From Prochlorococcus sp. AG-409-A10 (GTDB lineage Bacteria; Cyanobacteriota; Cyanobacteriia; PCC-6307; Cyanobiaceae), in NCBI GenBank assembly GCA_003216175.1, contig QCJG01000010.1:1-41362 (forward strand): a stretch of 41,362 nucleotides of DNA. Reading direction: 5' to 3'. Positions 37,024 to 41,362 of the stretch are shown in pieces (the first letter of the stretch is position 1; every line of letters starts with the position of its first letter). Below the pieces are notes generated by a model. It searched no databases. It was given only the letters and a program-made list of their open reading frames with translations, and was not told the origin of the DNA. A program made the position numbers and the translations under genes.

Positions 37024-38271
37024 TTAGAATCTGAATTCAGTTAGAAGTACTGCACCATTAACGTCTTTATCAGCACCTGAAACATCAGTGCTACCAAAGA
37101 TAGCTGGAGTCACGCTAACACCATCATTAACCTTGAAAGTGTAATAAGCTTCCCAAACTGAATTATCTTCAGATGGGTCAGTTCCACCACCTTTGATTTC
37201 AGTAGCAGCCATTTCAGAACCGAAAGCAACACCAGCGCTGTTGCCATCGATGAATAAATCTCTCCAAGTAAGACCAATCATCCAACCTTCTGTCTCTTCA
37301 GCTTGGCCAACTGTTGCTTCGTCGAAAGAAGCTGTGTCGTAACCAATCTGAACAGAAGGAACAGCACCAGTTGAATCTGGTTTCCAGTAAGCTCTTACAC
37401 CATAAGCAGTCATCTCGCCAGTAGAACCACTAGCTAGTGAAGAATGGAAGTAACCGTCATATCCATTTGAGCCAGAATGACCATCTTTCTTAGCAGCAGC
37501 TAAGGAAACTTGCCAGCTAGGAGAACCATACTCAACCTTTGTTAAAAGGAAGTTTCTGTTGTTGTCGCCCAAAAGACCTTTGGAGGAAGAAGCTCCATCT
37601 TTGGAAGTGTAATTAACACTTAAAGCAAATCTTGGATCCATAGGATCTTCTACCTGCTGTGTCCAAGCAGCACCGAAACCAGGGCTTGTGCTTGATCCGT
37701 AAGCTGAACCATTACCACCTAAAGCAAACTGCTTAGTAATTGGCTTATAGATAGATGGAGCACTAGCTAACATGTAGTAGTTCTCGATTCTTGGCCCAAC
37801 CCAAACTTGAAGGCTATCGCCTACTGGGAACTGGTACCAAAGCTTATCTACCTTTAGTTCTCCACCATTGCTATTAGCGGCAGACAAATAAGTGTTCTGA
37901 CCTTTGTCAGCGAAATGATCGCTTACGTTACCAGTTTTAATTCTTGTATAAAGTAAGTCCTCACCAGTGAAACTGGTATTCATGTTCAACTGATACATAT
38001 ATTCCATCGTGATGGAATCAGTATCTGTTTCGTTATCATCGTCTACGTAACCAGTAATGAAAGCAGCTTTTCCGCTCATCTTTGTAGATGAAGAGAACTG
38101 ACCGGCCATTATTTCGCCGAGTTGAGCCTCTACGCCATCAACACGAGCTTGAATAACTTCAGAACTTAGATCTGACTCATTAGATACCGCAGTAACATCG
38201 GCATTAGCTGCCAATGGAGCCATAAGGCCCAAAGCAGCAGGAGCTACCAGCAAACGCTGAAAAAGCTTCAT
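37024..38271 (-). CDS. cyanobacterial outer-membrane porin
   Basis: 415 residues from the Met beginning MKLFQRLLVAPAALGLMAPL, a typical signal peptide ending ANA; an upstream in-frame start at 38286 would add five residues and is less likely. A short helical segment with Ala/Glu/Val (VIQARVDGVEAQLGEIMAGQ, residues about 40-60) leads into a beta-barrel with alternating aromatic residues. It ends in Phe (LLTEFRF), as outer-membrane barrels do. The usual cyanobacterial porins (Som type) carry an SLH domain after the signal peptide; here it is missing or reduced to the short helix. Codon choice is GC-richer than the neighbours, suggesting high expression. The gene ends at a strong terminator. Confidence 0.9.
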   Translation of the reverse strand: MKLFQRLLVAPAALGLMAPLAANADVTAVSNESDLSSEVIQARVDGVEAQLGEIMAGQFSSSTKMSGKAAFITGYVDDDNETDTDSITMEYMYQLNMNTSFTGEDLLYTRIKTGNVSDHFADKGQNTYLSAANSNGGELKVDKLWYQFPVGDSLQVWVGPRIENYYMLASAPSIYKPITKQFALGGNGSAYGSSTSPGFGAAWTQQVEDPMDPRFALSVNYTSKDGASSSKGLLGDNNRNFLLTKVEYGSPSWQVSLAAAKKDGHSGSNGYDGYFHSSLASGSTGEMTAYGVRAYWKPDSTGAVPSVQIGYDTASFDEATVGQAEETEGWMIGLTWRDLFIDGNSAGVAFGSEMAATEIKGGGTDPSEDNSVWEAYYTFKVNDGVSVTPAIFGSTDVSGADKDVNGAVLLTEFRF

Positions 38272-38429
38272 TGTGTCCTCACACAAATATTTCGATCGTA
38301 TATTAGTGTATTCATTGAGACATTCCAGGACTCAAATCCTTAGAAGTATCTTTTTATACCTCGTTCTATATTATTCGATCTATTTGTTATCAGGAAAGCT
38401 AAAAATATTACTTTTTTTAATCACTAAAT

Positions 38430-39293
38430 CTAACAAAGAGGGAAGCCAAGGTGCTCTCTTTCCTCTAGCCAAGCTTCAGCAACTTTACGAGCTAAAGATC
38501 GGATTCTTGAAATAATCTTAGTTCTCTCCGTAACAGAGACAACCCCTCTTGCTTCTAATAAATTAAATGTATGACTACATTTTAGAACGTAGTCAAGGCT
38601 AGGTGCAGGTAGATTTTTAGCAATCAATTGATGAGCCTCCTCCTCGTAAATTTCAAAAAGTTTCCTTAAATTTTCGGAGTTAGACTCTTCAAAATTATAC
38701 TTACATTGACCTTTTTCAAAAGGGAGCCATATATCACCATATTTATTCTGTTTATTCCAAGAAATTTCCCAAATACTTTCAACATTTTGCAAATACATTG
38801 CTAGTCTCTCAAGGCCATAAGTAATCTCAATAGAAACAGGCTTGCAATCAAGACCGCCACATTGCTGAAAATAAGTAAATTGGGTAACTTCCATCCCATC
38901 AAGCCAAACCTCCCACCCAACTCCCCAAGCGCCTAAAGTAGGAGATTCCCAATTATCCTCAACGAATCTAATATCGTGATCTTTAGCTGAAATCCCTAAT
39001 GCTTCAAGAGAAGACAAATAAATTTCTTGTATGCCATCCAAAGAAGGCTTAATAAGAACTTGATATTGAAAATAATGCTGTGCTCTATTTGGATTGTCGC
39101 CATATCTACCATCAGTAGGCCTTCTGCATGGTTCTGGATAAGCAACTGCCCAAGGCTCAGGACCTATAGCTCTTAAAAAAGAATGTGGGCTCATTGTCCC
39201 CGCGCCCTTCTCTAGATCGTATGGTTGAAGAAGCAAACAACCTTTCTCACTCCAAAAATTATTAAGACTAGAAATTATGTCCTGGAAATACAC
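38430..39293 (-). CDS. glyQ: glycine--tRNA ligase alpha subunit
   Basis: 287 residues, family length for the alpha chain of the bacterial alpha2-beta2 enzyme. [20 protein letters not shown] opens it. [60 protein letters not shown] and [20 protein letters not shown] are the conserved class II blocks that bind glycine and ATP. The start codon is GTG at 39293. The beta subunit gene glyS is not in the window. A 680-bp gene-poor stretch lies upstream. Confidence 0.97.
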   Translation of the reverse strand: MYFQDIISSLNNFWSEKGCLLLQPYDLEKGAGTMSPHSFLRAIGPEPWAVAYPEPCRRPTDGRYGDNPNRAQHYFQYQVLIKPSLDGIQEIYLSSLEALGISAKDHDIRFVEDNWESPTLGAWGVGWEVWLDGMEVTQFTYFQQCGGLDCKPVSIEITYGLERLAMYLQNVESIWEISWNKQNKYGDIWLPFEKGQCKYNFEESNSENLRKLFEIYEEEAHQLIAKNLPAPSLDYVLKCSHTFNLLEARGVVSVTERTKIISRIRSLARKVAEAWLEEREHLGFPLC

Positions 39294-39972
39294 TATTCAG
39301 TCCTCCAAGTAATTTCAGAAGTCAAATGAAGGAGAACGACAGGGGAACAGGTATTCAAAGCAAACTCAGAAGAACAGATGAGTGATGTAACAGAAGAACT
39401 AAGAGAGAACATAATCCCCAATTTGGATTTTCCCTCCCATTTCTTTTACTAAACAATCCTATCTATTTGTGTAATCAATGACACGCAAATATCTATGAAT
39501 AATCAAACAGATAGCTAAACATACGCTTCAGGGCATTTGCTATCTGTCTTGATGATTGACGGCTGGATTCAAGACTAAATCAACTACAAAGCATTCAAGA
39601 TTAAACAACCAGGCAAGACGAAGAGGTGTGAGTATTTATACCTAGCACCTCCGACATAAAGGTCTACCATAGAATAAGATAAAAAATTTATAAAGATTAT
39701 GAATAGTTTTTGAGAAAATTAGACAATAGAAACACTATAGGCGAATCTTGACCATTATTATAGTTCTCCATTCTTATGCAGAGCCTTTATTTCCAATACT
39801 ATTCAATTAGCACCTAAATCTTAACGGTTGACCATTAACATGCAAAAATAATAATTGCTTCAATGAAAAATTGTTCAACAGAACAAGCTTGAAGACAAGA
39901 AATATAGTACATCAGTATCCATTGTTCCGGTTCGTCACAAGGCTTATATTGAAAGAGTACTTAGCTGCCGCC
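39294..39972. other. gene-poor stretch upstream of the terminal accessory cluster
   Basis: No supported gene in about 680 bases. It holds an inverted repeat ACAGATAGC (39507-39515) / GCTATCTGT (39539-39547) with a 23-nt loop and a palindrome at 39821-39838. An open reading frame extends upstream of the next gene from 39871, but its first 34 codons have no family-like character. Confidence 0.5.
39821..39838. promoter_or_regulatory. candidate operator palindrome
   Basis: TTAACGGTTGACCATTAA has dyad symmetry TTAAnGGTnnACCnTTAA (14 of 18 positions). It sits 135 bp before the GC-rich gene at 39973. A regulator binding there is inferred. Confidence 0.35.
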
Positions 39973-40593
39973 ATGGAATTATCGCCTACAGAGGTGGTCG
40001 ATTTAGCGAGTATTCCACTAAATAACGAAGTAACGAAGGGCTTGGTGCCGGCCCAGGTGGAGTATGTCAAAGAGTCGGTCGCCGAAATCAACGAAGAGTT
40101 GAGCTGCGTTGGCCAATCGCTTAGGGCTGTTGCTGCCAACCTTGCCGATATAAAGAGCAATATCAAACCTGGAAATTGGAGAGCCTTTTTGAAATCTGGA
40201 GCGATTAATTGCTCCGAAAGGTTTGCCGTTGATCTTGTAAGCGCATACACCAACTGGCTAGGCGGATCCGATATAGACGACAATCTGCTTGCATCACTAA
40301 CTCCTAGGTCGCTAGCCTTAATGGGTAGCAAAGGAGTAACAGATAAAGAGCGTCAAAAAGTGTTCGAAGCCGTTGGAAAAGGGGAAAGAATGACAGAAGC
40401 AACCGTAAGGGTCTTAGTAAAAGGGGGCAAGAAAAAGACAAACAAATCACCCATAAAGACTGAAAGCGAAAAGGTAAAGTCTCTGAAAAAGAAAGTTGAA
40501 ATATACAAAAAAATAATTATCAATCTTCAAGATGAAAACAGAAAGCTTAGCAAATTGCTATCAAATAGAGAAAAATTTGACTCACTTGTGTAA
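39973..40593 (+). CDS. DUF3102-like protein with C-terminal coiled coil
   Basis: 206 residues from ATG at 39973; a longer in-frame start at 39871 adds 34 residues that look unrelated. Residues about 25-95 (VEYVKESVAEINEELSCVGQ, ANLADIKSNIKPGNWRAFLK, CSERFAVDLVSAYTNWLGGS) recall the DUF3102-type helical domain of phage and plasmid proteins, where a short acidic and Trp block precedes a helix-turn-helix. SLALMGSKGVTDKERQKVFE follows. The last 60 residues are Lys/Glu-rich and coiled-coil-like (KSLKKKVEIYKKIIINLQDE). The first two-thirds of the gene are clearly more GC-rich (gaagggcttggtgccggccc) than the AT-rich tail and the neighbours, a sign of transfer or a chimaera. A role in DNA binding or element maintenance is inference. 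Confidence 0.7.
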   Translation: MELSPTEVVDLASIPLNNEVTKGLVPAQVEYVKESVAEINEELSCVGQSLRAVAANLADIKSNIKPGNWRAFLKSGAINCSERFAVDLVSAYTNWLGGSDIDDNLLASLTPRSLALMGSKGVTDKERQKVFEAVGKGERMTEATVRVLVKGGKKKTNKSPIKTESEKVKSLKKKVEIYKKIIINLQDENRKLSKLLSNREKFDSLV

Positions 40594-40632
40594 TGCTTAT
40601 TCCTAAAAAGTTTCTCACTATTATTATTTAAA

Positions 40633-40806
40633 ATGAAAATCTACAAATTAAGCTCTAAAAATTCTAAACAAAAACAATTCAAACATGAGAATATCAACTT
40701 CATAGATCAAGGAGTTACTAAGAGACTGCTAGAGAAATACAAGCCCAAGCATAATTGCAATATTAAGAATATCATCGATAAAAAAAATCAAAAGAGAGTG
40801 GCTTGA
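40633..40806 (+). CDS. small basic protein, 57 aa
   Basis: MKIYKLSSKNSKQKQFKHEN and on to KNQKRVA: 57 residues, strongly basic (Lys/Asn/Gln-rich) with no hydrophobic span. It could bind nucleic acid. I do not recognise a family. It lies 39 bp after the DUF3102-like gene and 3 bp before the next ORF, in the same direction, which supports it as a unit of a compact operon. Confidence 0.55.
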   Translation: MKIYKLSSKNSKQKQFKHENINFIDQGVTKRLLEKYKPKHNCNIKNIIDKKNQKRVA

Positions 40807-40809
40807 ATC

Positions 40810-40971
40810 ATGAATAAAAATCAAAAATCAAGACATGGATTAAACCATTTATACAATCCTAAAAAAGAAGGAGTTGGAGCATACGACTATCACTATATAA
40901 ATGCCTACAAAAAAAACAAAAACTTAAGAAACAAGCTTAACAAAAGCAATGAAGAAAGGTATGTAGCATGA
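40810..40971 (+). CDS. small basic protein, 53 aa
   Basis: MNKNQKSRHGLNHLYNPKKE, a Tyr/His-rich middle (GVGAYDYHYINAYKK) and a Lys/Asn-rich end; 53 residues. No membrane span. Not recognised. It follows the 57-residue gene by 3 bp, and its TGA overlaps the next ATG (ATGA at 40968-40971), a coupling sign. Confidence 0.55.
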   Translation: MNKNQKSRHGLNHLYNPKKEGVGAYDYHYINAYKKNKNLRNKLNKSNEERYVA

Positions 40972-41288
40972 TTCCATTCATTAGAAGTCTTTCAGAGTTA
41001 ATGGCAATTACAGAGTCAAGAAATGGCATAGAGAATCTCACTAAAAACGATGAGAGCTACAGTTCAAGCATGGATAGCGGACAAAGAAAACGATATACAA
41101 GATCTCTCAACAATAAAGAAGTCGATCTTCCTAATATTCCTAAAACAATACGGCGTACATGGATGCGAAACAAAGCGCATGTATCTAGATTTATTGATGA
41201 ATTAGACTATAATAATCAAATCCAATCATCTTATGATCTGACATTATTAGAAAGACAAAACAAAAGGAATCAACAGGATGTCGCCTAA
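40968..41288 (+). CDS. hypothetical protein, 106 aa
   Basis: MIPFIRSLSELMAITESRNG begins the 106-residue protein. The middle is Ser-rich and Asp/Asn-rich, followed by RKRYTRSLNNKEVDLPNIPK and TIRRTWMRNKAHVSRFIDEL. The Arg/Lys/Trp-rich C-terminal half could contact nucleic acid. Not recognised. The start overlaps the preceding stop, and the next ORF starts 2 bp after its stop. Confidence 0.6.
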   Translation: MIPFIRSLSELMAITESRNGIENLTKNDESYSSSMDSGQRKRYTRSLNNKEVDLPNIPKTIRRTWMRNKAHVSRFIDELDYNNQIQSSYDLTLLERQNKRNQQDVA

Positions 41289-41290
41289 TC

Positions 41291-41362
41291 ATGAAAAAAC
41301 CCAAAATAAATTATTTACTAGAATATTTATCTGTGACATTCATTCTCTCATATTTTTTTATT
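41291..41362 (+). CDS. start of a membrane protein gene, cut by the window end
   Basis: MKKPKINYLLEYLSVTFILS followed by YFFI: a basic start and then a hydrophobic helix, open to the end of the window. The short spacing (2 bp) to the previous stop places it in the same cluster. The family cannot be judged. Confidence 0.45.
   Translation, partial: MKKPKINYLLEYLSVTFILSYFFI

Noticed and set aside
39871-39972. Longer start for the DUF3102-like protein
   Set aside because: The extra 34 residues are unlike the rest, and the composition changes at the ATG at 39973.
1-41362. CRISPR array, rRNA genes, insertion sequences
   Set aside because: No regularly spaced identical repeats, no rRNA-like sequence and no transposase were seen in either strand.

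Overview
The window reads as a low-GC chromosome segment of a marine picocyanobacterium, most likely Prochlorococcus. Support comes from very AT-rich intergenic DNA, overlapping psbD-psbC, petM, ycf4, ycf39, the NTRC-type thioredoxin reductase, the split pntA, a cyanobacterial porin and very tight gene packing. The clade cannot be fixed from the sequence alone; the composition fits a low-GC, possibly low-light, lineage.

Positions 1 to about 7506 are a degenerate accessory island at the 3' end of ychF. It holds a DUF4214/RTX-like protein with an in-frame stop near its natural start, a 45-residue membrane peptide, a wrecked thermonuclease gene coupled by ATGA overlaps to a TPR gene and a 27-residue ORF, a very AT-rich 2OG-Fe(II) oxygenase, a TPR protein with a GNAT-like C-terminus, and a start-less gene fragment. 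Between these modules lie direct-repeat copies of the last 17 to 31 bp of ychF, embedded in longer imperfect repeats rich in a GTTAGAC heptamer. I read this as a site where mobile DNA inserted repeatedly at the ychF 3' end, leaving stacked att-like scars. No integrase is visible.

From 7507 to about 33830 the window is a dense housekeeping backbone. Information processing: ychF, polA, cysS, infA. Metabolism: dxr (isoprenoids), the three-gene pnt transhydrogenase, NTRC, ilvH, cobQ (cobalamin), maf. Photosynthesis: ycf39, petM, ycf4, psbD-psbC, a small 2Fe-2S ferredoxin. Transport: a sodium symporter and an orphan HlyD-like adaptor. Most neighbours converge or overlap by a few bases. The HlyD-like gene carries a perfect 18-bp inverted repeat inside its coding region.

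From about 33850 to 39290 there is a TPR gene, tRNA-Ser(CGA), an iron-related divergent pair (FutA-like Fe3+-binding protein and a PKHD-type Fe(II) dioxygenase) sharing a promoter region with helically phased TGATA repeats, a small secreted protein, an outer-membrane porin and glyQ. After a gene-poor 680-bp stretch, the window ends in a second accessory region. A relatively GC-rich, DUF3102-like gene with a coiled-coil tail is followed by four tiny, tightly spaced or overlapping ORFs of unknown function, the last running off the window.
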